Below are positions 7,556 to 14,447 of a stretch of DNA of 64,000 bases, piece by piece. The translations under genes and the position numbers were made by a program. Origin of the DNA: Ancylobacter sp. IITR112 (GTDB taxonomy: Bacteria; Pseudomonadota; Alphaproteobacteria; Rhizobiales; Xanthobacteraceae); NCBI RefSeq assembly GCF_041415945.1, contig NZ_JBGCUS010000001.1, positions 2,418,001-2,482,000 of the forward strand. Direction: 5' to 3'. Position 1 is the stretch's first letter. The number at the start of each line of letters is the position of its first letter. The notes below the pieces were generated by a model. That model made no database searches. It saw only the letters and a list, made by a program, of their open reading frames with translations, and had not been told where the DNA came from.

Positions 7556-8953
7556 TCACACGGCGCTGCCGCGCTGCTCCATCCAGTTCATCAGCTTGCT
7601 GATGGCGGTGTCCGCCATTTCGGGGTGCAGCGCCAGATAGTGCTTGAGCACGGTGTGGATCGAGGCCAGCGAGTGACCGGTGATCGACGCGATTTGCAGC
7701 ACGTTGCATTCCGCCCGGGCCAGCCATGTCACCGCCGTGTCGCGCAGGTCCTGGTCGCGCTTGGTGGCGACCGAGGGACACGGCTGCAGCCGCCAGTTCT
7801 CGGTGCCGGTGGGCTGCTCCGGCCCCAGCTCGGTGCCGAGCGATGTGTGCACCAGGCCGCGCGCGGCGACCTCGCGCACCCGCATGAAGACATGCTTGTA
7901 CCAGTCGCGCAGGAAGGGGCGGCGCCCGGTCTCGTCCACGATCACCAGCCGGCGGGCGCGTGCGTCCGCCTCCTGCTGGCTCTCCCTGCCCTCCGGCCGG
8001 CCGACCAGCGGCATGGAGAAGCGGCGGCGCTCCGCCGCTTCCAGCCGGGCGGCGAGTTGCGGCGCCGCCGGGATGGCGACGACGGCGCCGGTCTTGGACT
8101 GGCGGAACACCAGGCGCTTGGCATCGTCCGTGCCGGCGCGCTCATAGGCCAGACGGTCGTTCTGCCGCTGGCCGGTGAACAGGCCGAACAGGATGGCGTC
8201 GCCGATCTCCGGCCGGCCCCAGGCATCGGCGGCGGCGACCATGGCGGCGATCTCGAAATCCTCCCACACGCACAGGCGCGGTTCCAGCATCGGCTTTTCC
8301 AGCCCGATCCACGGATTGAGGGTGATGCCGCCGCGCCCGCGCGCCTTGGCCCATTTCCAGAGGCTGGACAGCACCGCCACGGCCGAGCGGGCGGCGGCAA
8401 GGCCGCGCTCCTCCCACATGCGGTCGAAGATGGCCTGCGCCAGCTGCGGCGTGATGGCCGGCGGCGGCTCCTGTGCCAGCGCGGGATCATACTTCCACAG
8501 GCTCGCCAGCTTGCCCTTGTAATCCGCCGCCGTGACGGCCGAGAGGCCGGCTTCCACGCGCTTGCCCTTGACCTCGCCGCCCCGGAATTTGGGGCTCTCG
8601 AACCATTCGTCCGCGAGGCCCTGAATTGTCTGGTGGCGCGGGCGGCGGATGGCTGGCAGGCGGCCGGTTTCCGCCTTCGCCTTGCGGCGCCCCGCCACCT
8701 CGGTCGCGCGGGCATGCGCCCATTCCGCGGCTTCCTGCGGGCTCATCCATCGCCCGTCCGCGTGGCGAAGATCCTCGCCCTTGTAACCGAGCTTGCGCAG
8801 CTTCGGCCCCGGGTTGAACCGGGGCCGGCCGTCGCGCCAGCTCACATTGGGTATGCGTATGGTGAGCTTCGCCATGGAAGCCGCCCCCCTGCCCTTGCCC
8901 GTCTGCACGGGGGCGGAGTCTAGCTTCTTGCGGGCGCGCGTCGAGCGGGTCAT
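7556..8953 (-). CDS. int: Prophage tyrosine recombinase (integrase)
   Basis: A 465-residue site-specific recombinase that would integrate and excise the prophage at tRNA-Met. The catalytic domain shows Arg263 (FTGQRQND), Lys287 (SKTG), Arg404 (DLRDTA), His427 (ITGHS) and the nucleophile Tyr439 (KHYLAL); the usual His before the second Arg is replaced by Gln. The N-terminal 110 residues include an Arm-DNA-binding-type segment. The ATG at 8953 overlaps the upstream stop by ATGA; an internal Met at residue 27 (MAKLTIRIP) is an alternative. It is the last gene of a seven-gene leftward operon and ends next to attL. Confidence 0.95.
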   Translation of the reverse strand: MTRSTRARKKLDSAPVQTGKGRGAASMAKLTIRIPNVSWRDGRPRFNPGPKLRKLGYKGEDLRHADGRWMSPQEAAEWAHARATEVAGRRKAKAETGRLPAIRRPRHQTIQGLADEWFESPKFRGGEVKGKRVEAGLSAVTAADYKGKLASLWKYDPALAQEPPPAITPQLAQAIFDRMWEERGLAAARSAVAVLSSLWKWAKARGRGGITLNPWIGLEKPMLEPRLCVWEDFEIAAMVAAADAWGRPEIGDAILFGLFTGQRQNDRLAYERAGTDDAKRLVFRQSKTGAVVAIPAAPQLAARLEAAERRRFSMPLVGRPEGRESQQEADARARRLVIVDETGRRPFLRDWYKHVFMRVREVAARGLVHTSLGTELGPEQPTGTENWRLQPCPSVATKRDQDLRDTAVTWLARAECNVLQIASITGHSLASIHTVLKHYLALHPEMADTAISKLMNWMEQRGSAV

Positions 8954-9339
8954 GCAACGAGCCTCCGGTTCTCAAGATCAATCCGGCCGTTGTCGAACAT
9001 GTGGAACATGTCCAGCAGGTAGACCGGGTCGCCCGGAAGCCAACGATGCAGGTTCCAATAGGCCAACAGCTGAGGTCGAACGTTCGGCCCGTAAGCTGCC
9101 AGCCGCGCTCGTGCGCGACGCCAGAGTGCAGCGCGCTTGTCGCGATAATCCTGCATCCAGATCGCTTGCGCCAGCGCACGCTGCTCCATCACATCATCGA
9201 CCGGCTGGAAGGTCGCGGCGATCTCGTCGGCGAACAAGGGAAGTCGCTCGATCTCGCGCCTCTGCCAACGGCGTACCGCCGCCCGCTTACGCGGCGTGTC
9301 CACGAACGGCTCTTGCCGCATGCCACGAACGAACCTCAT
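8950..9339 (-). CDS. Uncharacterised phage protein upstream of int
   Basis: 129 residues starting MRFVRGMRQEPFVDTPRKRA. The start at 9339 overlaps the upstream stop by ATGA, and its own stop overlaps int by ATGA, so a longer upstream-extended reading was not used. The sequence is rich in Arg and Trp with a helical centre (RAAVRRWQRREIERLPLFAD) and no motif I can name. Its place directly before int allows a role in excision or recombination control, but nothing in the sequence proves that. Confidence 0.75.
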   Translation of the reverse strand: MRFVRGMRQEPFVDTPRKRAAVRRWQRREIERLPLFADEIAATFQPVDDVMEQRALAQAIWMQDYRDKRAALWRRARARLAAYGPNVRPQLLAYWNLHRWLPGDPVYLLDMFHMFDNGRIDLENRRLVA

Positions 9340-9488
9340 CGCACCCACCCCACGACCAGGGCGAGCGCCAGCAGCGCGACAGCGCCGGCGGCGCCGCCGA
9401 TGAGCGGAGAGAAGGCGGCGCCGACCAGGGCGAAGATGGCAAAGGGCAGCGCGAGAGCGAGAAAGCGCCAGTAAATGACCCCCCTCAT
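9336..9488 (-). CDS. Small phage membrane protein (50 residues)
   Basis: Two hydrophobic helices, about residues 9-26 (FLALALPFAIFALVGAAF) and 29-48 (LIGGAAGAVALLALALVVGW), separated by a Pro-Gly turn. Start at 9488 and stop at 9336 both overlap neighbouring genes by ATGA. Such two-helix peptides in phage early operons can be holin-like or exclusion proteins; this one is far from the lysis cassette and its function is unknown. Confidence 0.7.
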   Translation of the reverse strand: MRGVIYWRFLALALPFAIFALVGAAFSPLIGGAAGAVALLALALVVGWVR

Positions 9489-9805
9489 GCCGCCCTCCCC
9501 GCGCTCGCGGTGATCGCGCGCTCGGCGCGGCCGATCCAGTTGCGCATGGCCCCGGCGCCGCCGGCGGTGCAGGTAACGTCGATGCCGCCGATGCGCAGGC
9601 AGCAGCCGTCCCATTTGTTGTTGACCCGTGCGCCCACCTCGGCACGCAGCTCGGCCAGCGCCTTGTCCGCGGCCTTGCGGCGCGCGTCGAAGGTCGAAAG
9701 GCGGCCGGCCTCGATCTTCGGCAGCGCCGCCAGCTTGGCCTCAACGATGGGGATAAGCCGGGCGAGTTCTTCCGGCGGGGCGATCCTGATGCGTCGTTTG
9801 CTCAT
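9485..9805 (-). CDS. Uncharacterised phage protein
   Basis: 106 residues, not recognised. A basic N-terminus (MSKRRIRIAPPEELARLIP) and a helical, Ala/Arg-rich centre (RRKAADKALAELRAEVGARV) precede a short beta-like segment with two cysteines (WDGCCLRIGGIDVTCTAGG). It overlaps both neighbours by 4 bases, which is the main evidence that it is a real gene in the leftward operon. Confidence 0.65.
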   Translation of the reverse strand: MSKRRIRIAPPEELARLIPIVEAKLAALPKIEAGRLSTFDARRKAADKALAELRAEVGARVNNKWDGCCLRIGGIDVTCTAGGAGAMRNWIGRAERAITASAGRAA

Positions 9806-10065
9806 GCCGCCCTCCTCTCGCCGGCGCCGGCGGCGCGGTAGTGATCGAGCACGAACAGGCGCAGCGCGCTGGACAGGTTGCCCTGGCCGGAGGCGCCGAG
9901 CTTGCGGTTGGTGTCGATCAGCGAGACGAGCTCGGAAAGGGTGACGCCGCGCGCGGCCGCGATTTCCTTGAGCGCGTTCCAGAACTGGTCTTCCAGCGAA
10001 ACGCTGGTCTTGTGCCCGCCGATGACGATCGAGCGCTTGGCGACGGGGCTGATGAACTCAAGCAT
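9802..10065 (-). CDS. Ribbon-helix-helix (RHH_4-type) DNA-binding protein
   Basis: 87 residues. The segment AKRSIVIGGHKTSVSLEDQF, followed by WNALKEIAAARGVTLSELVS, matches the RHH_4 family common in alphaproteobacteria: one beta strand then two helices that form a dimeric DNA-binding unit. Such a protein in a lysogeny operon could act as excisionase or transcriptional modulator. ATG 10065 overlaps the upstream gene by 8 bases; ATG 10077 (MELP) is an equally possible start. The long ORF reading further upstream is not supported. Confidence 0.8.
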   Translation of the reverse strand: MLEFISPVAKRSIVIGGHKTSVSLEDQFWNALKEIAAARGVTLSELVSLIDTNRKLGASGQGNLSSALRLFVLDHYRAAGAGERRAA

Positions 10066-10363
10066 GGGAAGCTCCATAGCGCGCAGCCAGCCGCGAGCGG
10101 GCGGCCGCGATGTTGTCAGGGGAAAAGGCGGGATCGAGCTCGGCGTCATTGGCTGGCGCCGGCGGGTTGGCGGCCGCGTGGCGCGGGTCGCGCAGCCAGG
10201 CTTCCACCTGCGGGCGCGACCAGAGCTTGGGCTTGCGCCCCGGCAGCGGCGGCGGGAAGCCGTGCTCGTCTTCCAGCTTGCGCACATGGCGCGAGGTGTT
10301 CGGCACGCTGCGGCGGAAGGTCTGCGCGAGATCGTCGAGCGTCATGGTGAGGGGGGCGCTCAT
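10058..10363 (-). CDS. Putative helix-turn-helix DNA-binding protein
   Basis: 101 residues. The N-terminal 57 residues read as a winged or MerR/AlpA-like helix-turn-helix: MTLDDLAQTFRRSVPNTSRH, then KLEDEHGFPPPLPGRKPKLW and SRPQVEAWL. That pattern (helix, pair of helices, then a Gly-rich wing and W-x-R-x-x-V-x-x-W-L) is typical of phage excisionase or AlpA-like regulators. The C-terminal half is Ala/Pro-rich. It overlaps the upstream gene by ATGA. Exact target unknown. Confidence 0.7.
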   Translation of the reverse strand: MSAPLTMTLDDLAQTFRRSVPNTSRHVRKLEDEHGFPPPLPGRKPKLWSRPQVEAWLRDPRHAAANPPAPANDAELDPAFSPDNIAAARSRLAARYGASHA

Positions 10364-10797
10364 TGGGGCTCAACGCCCCCGCTGTGCCGCACCTCCACCG
10401 GCCCGCTCTCGTGCATGGTGAAGTGCACCACCGGCGCCTCGTCGGCGAGGTATGAGGCGATCATGCCGTTGGAATAATCCGCCGCGCTGGTCATCATCGC
10501 CTGCAGCATGATGAACAGGGCGCGCTGCTTCTCCTCAGGCGGCACCAGGTGCAAGAACTGCAGGGCAGTGCAGGTCATCTGATAGCCCGCCATGCGGCCG
10601 ACGGCCTCCATGATGTCTTCCGGCGATGTCCTGCGCAGCGTCTCGCAGGTGAGCGCGTTCTGGAACTGCTCGCCATAGCGCAGGCATAGCCGGCCGAAGG
10701 CGCCCTTCGCGCCGGCCAGCGCCGCGAGATCCGTGAGCGTTCCCCGCTGCTGCTGCATCGCCGCCGCGAGCGCCGGATCGAGGTCTTTGATTTCCAT
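10360..10797 (-). CDS. Uncharacterised phage protein, first gene of the leftward operon
   Basis: 145 residues, not recognised; mostly helical, with Met- and Cys-containing segments (MAGYQMTCTALQFLHLV, ALFIMLQAMMTSAADYS). It is the promoter-proximal gene of the leftward operon that ends in int. About 70-95 bases upstream lies a cluster of TTGCAGA half-sites (10865-10892) matching the operator at the CI/Cro switch, so the phage repressor probably silences this operon in the lysogen. Confidence 0.75.
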   Translation of the reverse strand: MEIKDLDPALAAAMQQQRGTLTDLAALAGAKGAFGRLCLRYGEQFQNALTCETLRRTSPEDIMEAVGRMAGYQMTCTALQFLHLVPPEEKQRALFIMLQAMMTSAADYSNGMIASYLADEAPVVHFTMHESGPVEVRHSGGVEPQ

Positions 10798-10864
10798 TGT
10801 CGTGCATCCCTGCCCGGCCCGCAGGCGGCGCCCGCGAAGCAGCCAGACACCGGCACGATATATG

Positions 10865-10892
10865 TGCAGATTGCAGACTGCAATAATGCAGA
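10865..10892. promoter_or_regulatory. Candidate phage-repressor operator at the leftward promoter
   Basis: A perfect 15-bp palindrome ATTGCAG-A-CTGCAAT lies at 10870-10884, flanked by further TGCAGA half-sites at 10865-10870 and 10887-10892. The half-site TTGCAGA is the same as in the 18-bp palindrome at 12081-12098 beside the repressor gene. Confidence 0.65.
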
Positions 10893-10965
10893 TACCTAGC
10901 CCGCAATAAATCGCGCCCGCCTGCTACGCGCACCGAGCTACCATCATATTGTTGGGGAGGGGCGA

Positions 10966-11316
10966 ATGTTTGGATGGCTCAGTGGAAAACGCCGGCGCAG
11001 GCAACACCTAATGCGTCGCACTTCGGAGTGCTGCGGGTTCATCGGAGACAAATGGGAGTGGTATAAGAATAATGTGGCATTCGAAGAAGATGTAAGTATT
11101 GGCGAGAGGATTGCGTGTTTCGTAGCGCCGATCGATGAAGCAATACGAAAGCACTATCCCGACCTTGTCTCTCCGTCCGGCGGAACAGTCATGACGCTCG
11201 TGCTTTTCGGCATAGCAAGCGTAGAGGAAATAGATCCCGACTCGCTCGCCAAGGCTTGCGGGGAAGCGGCGATAATCGTTGGAATTATGCCCGAGCCGAT
11301 GACGGTGCTGATCTAG
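10966..11316 (+). CDS. Uncharacterised protein between the lysogeny operons (moron candidate)
   Basis: 116 residues, not recognised. The N-terminus is very basic (MFGWLSGKRRRRQHLMRR), followed by an acidic, aromatic segment (GDKWEWYKNNVAFEEDVSIG) and a hydrophobic stretch (GGTVMTLVLFGIA). A good ribosome site (ggggagg, 10954-10960) precedes the ATG. The coding DNA is clearly less GC-rich than its neighbours and uses codons rare in the rest of the window (ATA, AGA, GTA). The gene is convergent with the repressor and the two share the palindromic stop CTAG at 11313-11316. It may be a lysogenic-conversion or exclusion gene; that is inference. Confidence 0.75.
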   Translation: MFGWLSGKRRRRQHLMRRTSECCGFIGDKWEWYKNNVAFEEDVSIGERIACFVAPIDEAIRKHYPDLVSPSGGTVMTLVLFGIASVEEIDPDSLAKACGEAAIIVGIMPEPMTVLI

Positions 11317-11972
11317 CGCGATCCGCCAAGCCGCCATGGCCGCACCGAGCCGACGACGACGCCAACCACGGCTACGCGCTCATTGTCCACCAGCAGCGGG
11401 CGGCGCAGCGCCGCATCGGTGCTGGCCGCCACTAGGAAGGGCGGCTCGAACAGGCGAAACACCGTTTCCGCCGTACCACGGCGAAGATCGTAGACCTGGG
11501 CGCAGACGGCATCGCCGGCGGATGGCTGACCGTTCAGATCCACCATCACGATATCGCCCGGCAGAATGCCCTCAGCTTCAAGCGCGCGAGTTCGCAAACG
11601 CCAAGGCTCAACGGCATTGCGGCCGGCTCGCATGGCCTCCACGATCTTTTCGATGTCCAGCTCGTCGGTGTTGTCGTTGCTGAACAGCACGCGATCGGCT
11701 TCCGAGAAGCCTGGCACAGCCGCGCCCGTTGCAGCCACCTCGCCCGGCCCTGCAACGCCAAAGCGCTTCTTCACCTTCGCGATCGACATCTGCGACAGCG
11801 TGCCGGCGTAGTCCGGCCAGAACAGGCGCGTGAGCGTCGTGTCTGACAGCCCCGCCTCGGCCGCGATCTTGGACGGCTTGAGGCCAAGAGTTCGCTCCAG
11901 CGCCGTCACCCACTCCTTGTGGGCTTCCTGAAGCTGACGCTTCGTTTCGGAGGTCTTCGCCGTCGCGGCCAT
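11313..11972 (-). CDS. Phage CI-like repressor with S24/LexA-fold C-terminal domain
   Basis: 219 residues; start at 11972 (MAATAKTSETKRQLQEA). Residues about 25-50 form a helix-turn-helix (LKPSKIAAEAGLSDTTLTRL); residues about 115-215 form an S24 peptidase-like domain (EGILPGDIVMVDLNGQPSAG, then VVGVVVGSVRPWRLGG). In self-cleaving relatives the first segment is GDSMxP and a Lys lies in the next strand; here the aligned residues read RALEAEGILPGD and TVFRLFEPPF, so both catalytic residues appear absent. It sits head-to-head with a Cro-like gene with operators between, the layout of a lambdoid switch. Confidence 0.88.
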   Translation of the reverse strand: MAATAKTSETKRQLQEAHKEWVTALERTLGLKPSKIAAEAGLSDTTLTRLFWPDYAGTLSQMSIAKVKKRFGVAGPGEVAATGAAVPGFSEADRVLFSNDNTDELDIEKIVEAMRAGRNAVEPWRLRTRALEAEGILPGDIVMVDLNGQPSAGDAVCAQVYDLRRGTAETVFRLFEPPFLVAASTDAALRRPLLVDNERVAVVGVVVGSVRPWRLGGSR

Positions 11973-11999
11973 CGGTATCCGCCCGTGCGCTGCACAAGT

Positions 12000-12018
12000 G
12001 CTGCTCGCAATATGCAGC
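12000..12018. promoter_or_regulatory. Possible second switch operator
   Basis: GCTGC and GCAGC arms (12000-12004 and 12014-12018) form an imperfect 19-bp palindrome 28 bases upstream of the repressor start. Its length and CTGC...GCAG arms resemble the stronger palindrome at 12081-12098, but the inner bases differ. Confidence 0.35.
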
Positions 12019-12080
12019 GCAGGGGGATGGTGTGGGACGCTAAACATTGATGTTGACGGGCCGCCGCAAATCAGATCGTT

Positions 12081-12098
12081 ATCTGCAAAGTTGCAGAT
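12081..12098. promoter_or_regulatory. CI/Cro operator palindrome
   Basis: ATCTGCAA-AG-TTGCAGAT is a perfect 8-bp inverted repeat with a 2-base spacer, 18 bases upstream of the Cro-like gene. A TTGACG at 12053-12058 upstream would place a rightward -10 region over the left arm of the palindrome, so occupancy would block rightward transcription. Confidence 0.75.
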
Positions 12099-12115
12099 TT
12101 TAAGCGGATGGGCAA

Positions 12116-12346
12116 ATGGAACCCGCCGATATCGTCGCCCGCGCGAATAGGATCGGTCTGCCGCAGAAGCGGCTCGCCGAACTAAGCGGCCTTCACAAGA
12201 CCACCGTCGAGCGCACGCTGAACGGCAAGACCGATCCGCGACGCTCGACCCTGCGCAAGCTGGAACATGCGCTGCTCGATCACGAGCGCGACCAGCTTGC
12301 CCGCCTGCGCCAGCTTCACCCCGAGGTGAGCGGAGCGGCGGAATGA
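12116..12346 (+). CDS. Cro-like helix-turn-helix protein
   Basis: 76 residues with a clear XRE-type helix-turn-helix at about residues 14-36 (GLPQKRLAELSGLHKTTVER, then TLNGKTDPRR). It is the first rightward gene, divergent from the repressor, with the operator palindrome directly upstream, which is the position of Cro in lambdoid switches. The C-terminal third is a charged helix (LLDHERDQLARLRQLH). It overlaps the next gene by ATGA. Its own operator preference is inferred. Confidence 0.8.
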   Translation: MEPADIVARANRIGLPQKRLAELSGLHKTTVERTLNGKTDPRRSTLRKLEHALLDHERDQLARLRQLHPEVSGAAE

Positions 12347-12972
12347 GCCTCGTCCAAGCGCTGCCGCGCAAATCAAATGACCGGTCATTGTCAACCGTCA
12401 GGGCAATGACCGCGACGCAAATGCCGGGGGCATTGTCAACCGACCCCCACGGCTTGTGGGCTATCGAGGCGCGACGCCGAGATATTGGGGTCACCGTTTC
12501 GCGACTGCTCGCCGCCGCTGGCGTCGACGCTCGTGTGTGGGAGCGTGGCCTTTCCGGGCGTACGGCACCCCAGCCGCGCACCCTCATCAAACTCTCCCGT
12601 GCGCTCGATCGTCTCTCCTCCGGCGAGCGCCCTTCGCCGCCGCCCGCTCTGATCGCTGCTTTCTGGCGGGCGGCGGTGCTTGTCTTCTGCCACGAAACGG
12701 GCGCTGACCCGGACGTGGCCCTCGCGCCCGACACGGGCACGAGCCGCCCCATGGACCCGGCATGGATGCTCGCCGCCCGGGCCCGTGGCCTCGCCTTCTA
12801 TCTCACCCATGTCGAACTGCAGGTTCCGCACACCGCGCTGGCGGAGGCCTGCGGCACATCCAAACAGCGCGTCCACAAGGCCGCCCGCACCGTGGAAGAC
12901 CGCCGCGACGATCCCGCGATCGACGCGCTGCTCTCCCGCGCCGCCGCCGCCGTGACTGGAACACAGCGATGA
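12343..12972 (+). CDS. Phage early protein with N-terminal HTH and C-terminal DnaA-C-like helix-turn-helix
   Basis: 209 residues. Residues about 40-90 look like an XRE-type helix-turn-helix (IGVTVSRLLAAAGVDARVWE). Residues about 145-195 (ARGLAFYLTHVELQVPHTAL, then AEACGTSKQRVHKAARTVED) resemble the DnaA C-terminal DNA-binding domain, a feature of alphaproteobacterial phage and CcrM-linked regulators. The first 100 bases of the ORF carry a palindrome, an inverted repeat and two copies of CATTGTCAACCG, so translation may start later (ATG near 12406) with regulatory or origin DNA before it. A role in replication initiation or in control is possible. Confidence 0.7.
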   Translation: MSLVQALPRKSNDRSLSTVRAMTATQMPGALSTDPHGLWAIEARRRDIGVTVSRLLAAAGVDARVWERGLSGRTAPQPRTLIKLSRALDRLSSGERPSPPPALIAAFWRAAVLVFCHETGADPDVALAPDTGTSRPMDPAWMLAARARGLAFYLTHVELQVPHTALAEACGTSKQRVHKAARTVEDRRDDPAIDALLSRAAAAVTGTQR

Positions 12973-13283
12973 ACCCCGAACACTCGAACATCCGGCACAT
13001 CCGTGCCGACTATTGCGAGCCGGAGCCCGTGCCGGGCGCCCGCCACCTCAAGCTCTCGCTCCCCGGCGCGGTGGCGCTGTTCGGCGGCGGGTGGATGGCG
13101 GCAGTCGCTATCGGCTGCTCCATTTCCTATCGGCCGTTGCTGGCGCTGGCGAGCGTGGTGACCGCTGGCGCGCTGCTGGGCATCGCCGCCCTCGATGCCG
13201 CTGCCGAACCGCCGCGCGGCTGGTATGTGCGCCAGCCCGGAAGCCTGTTCTTCCGCCGCAACGGAGGGCGCCGCCATGGGTGA
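12969..13283 (+). CDS. Small phage membrane protein
   Basis: 104 residues. A soluble N-terminus of about 30 residues is followed by two hydrophobic helices (LPGAVALFGGGWMAAVAIGC and LALASVVTAGALLGIAALDA) and a basic tail. It overlaps both neighbours (ATGA upstream, 8 bases downstream), which supports the start at 12969. No family recognised; a role at the host inner membrane is likely. Confidence 0.65.
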   Translation: MNPEHSNIRHIRADYCEPEPVPGARHLKLSLPGAVALFGGGWMAAVAIGCSISYRPLLALASVVTAGALLGIAALDAAAEPPRGWYVRQPGSLFFRRNGGRRHG

Positions 13284-13701
13284 GGCTCCCCGCTTTCAGG
13301 TGCTGGGCGAAGTGGCGCGGATGGACAAGGACCGCGCCGCGCCCTTCTACCTGCTGACCTCGCTGGACGGCAGCGAAGCCGCGCTGGCGCGCAAGGATGG
13401 CGATGCCTTCTTCCCCGTCACCGGGCCGGTGACGCTGGATTATCTCGACCGGCTGGCCAGCAACATCCTGTCCGGCAACCCGCGCGACTGCACGGCGCCG
13501 GAGGCGCTGAAACAGCTCGCCCTCGGCTTCTCCTCGCTCGTCCTTCAGCTGCGCCGCGCCGGATGCGACGCGGCCAATCCGACACCCGACGCCACGCCCC
13601 CGGCGCCGGGTGAGGCACCGCATGCGCGACCCGGCTGCACCCACGCGCATGCGGTGCCGACCCATGAAAGCGGCTTTTCCTGCACGCCGTGCGGCGGCTG
13701 A
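13276..13701 (+). CDS. Uncharacterised early phage protein
   Basis: 141 residues. ATG 13276 overlaps the preceding gene by 8 bases; an upstream-extended reading is not supported. The first 95 residues look like a compact alpha/beta domain (FQVLGEVARMDKDRAAPFYL, then ARKDGDAFFPVTGPVTLDYL); the last 45 are Pro/Ala-rich with His/Cys residues (RPGCTHAHAVPTHESGFSCT) that could bind a metal. No family recognised. Confidence 0.6.
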   Translation: MGEAPRFQVLGEVARMDKDRAAPFYLLTSLDGSEAALARKDGDAFFPVTGPVTLDYLDRLASNILSGNPRDCTAPEALKQLALGFSSLVLQLRRAGCDAANPTPDATPPAPGEAPHARPGCTHAHAVPTHESGFSCTPCGG

Positions 13702-13717
13702 ACCGGAGGAACGGGAA

Positions 13718-14224
13718 ATGGTGAAATCCACACGACTGTACGTCTCGCCGGTGATGCGCCTCAAGAGCGACGACGCCAAAGACAAGCGGATCGCCGAGCT
13801 GGAAGCGGCCCTGGCTGAGGCCAAGAAGATCGGCACCGAGGCGGTCGCCGCCCTTCAGCAGCAGGAGGAGCGGTACGCCGGCCATTGCCGCGAAATGCAG
13901 TCCACCAATGACCGCGCTTTTGCCGCGCGGGACGCAGCACAGAAGGCCGAGCGGGCGGCGGTGAAGGCCGAGAATGAGACGCGCGAGCAGTTCGACGACC
14001 TCAAGCGCCGCCTGCACGAGGCCGAACTGACGATCGCGCGCCTGCAGGGCTACATCGACCGAGTGAGCGAGGACGATGCCGCGCGCGAGGAGCCGCGCAC
14101 CGTCACCGAGGAACGGCGGGAACCGCGCCGCCCGCCGGGACCCACCTTCGGCTATGTGATGGGCGGAGCCATGAGCGCCACCGACGCCATGCGCCCCCGC
14201 TCGAAGCACTGGACGGGGTATTGA
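13718..14224 (+). CDS. Coiled-coil early phage protein
   Basis: 168 residues with a strong ribosome site (ggagga) before ATG 13718. Residues about 20-130 are a continuous, highly charged helix with heptad-like Leu/Ala spacing (KRIAELEAALAEAKKIGTEA, then LKRRLHEAELTIARLQGYID), predicted to be a coiled coil. The C-terminal 40 residues are Arg/Pro-rich. Function unknown; it may serve as a scaffold or adaptor for a phage or host complex. Confidence 0.65.
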   Translation: MVKSTRLYVSPVMRLKSDDAKDKRIAELEAALAEAKKIGTEAVAALQQQEERYAGHCREMQSTNDRAFAARDAAQKAERAAVKAENETREQFDDLKRRLHEAELTIARLQGYIDRVSEDDAAREEPRTVTEERREPRRPPGPTFGYVMGGAMSATDAMRPRSKHWTGY

Positions 14225-14227
14225 GCC

Positions 14228-14446
14228 ATGCAGCTGGTCAATTGCACCCCGGCGGCGCTCCGGCAGCTGAAGAAACAGGGCTTTCGCTTCGTCCGTCGCT
14301 TCGACGGGCCGCGCGGCTCTGGCAAAACGACGAAGGCCAAGGCGCTCTGTGAGCGGCTTCAGTCAGATGGCATGGAAACCCGCCATTTCGAGCACGCGGA
14401 AGGGGATGGCGGCGATGTCGTCTACGCCCGGAAGGCGGGAGGGTGA
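14228..14446 (+). CDS. 72-residue protein with an isolated P-loop motif
   Basis: Residues 27-35 read GPRGSGKTT, a perfect Walker A consensus (GxxxxGKT), but the protein has no room for a normal P-loop NTPase core and shows no Walker B. It is spaced by 3 bases from the upstream gene and by 1 base from the downstream ParB-like gene, so it is embedded in the early operon. It may be a truncated kinase/NTPase remnant or a small nucleotide- or DNA-binding protein. Confidence 0.55.
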   Translation: MQLVNCTPAALRQLKKQGFRFVRRFDGPRGSGKTTKAKALCERLQSDGMETRHFEHAEGDGGDVVYARKAGG

Positions 14447-14447
14447 G

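Noticed and set aside
11313-12752. 479-residue reading of the repressor frame
   Set aside because: The extension beyond 11972 would run through the operator region and antisense to the Cro-like and DnaA-like genes; the homologous repressor begins at MAATAKTSETK.
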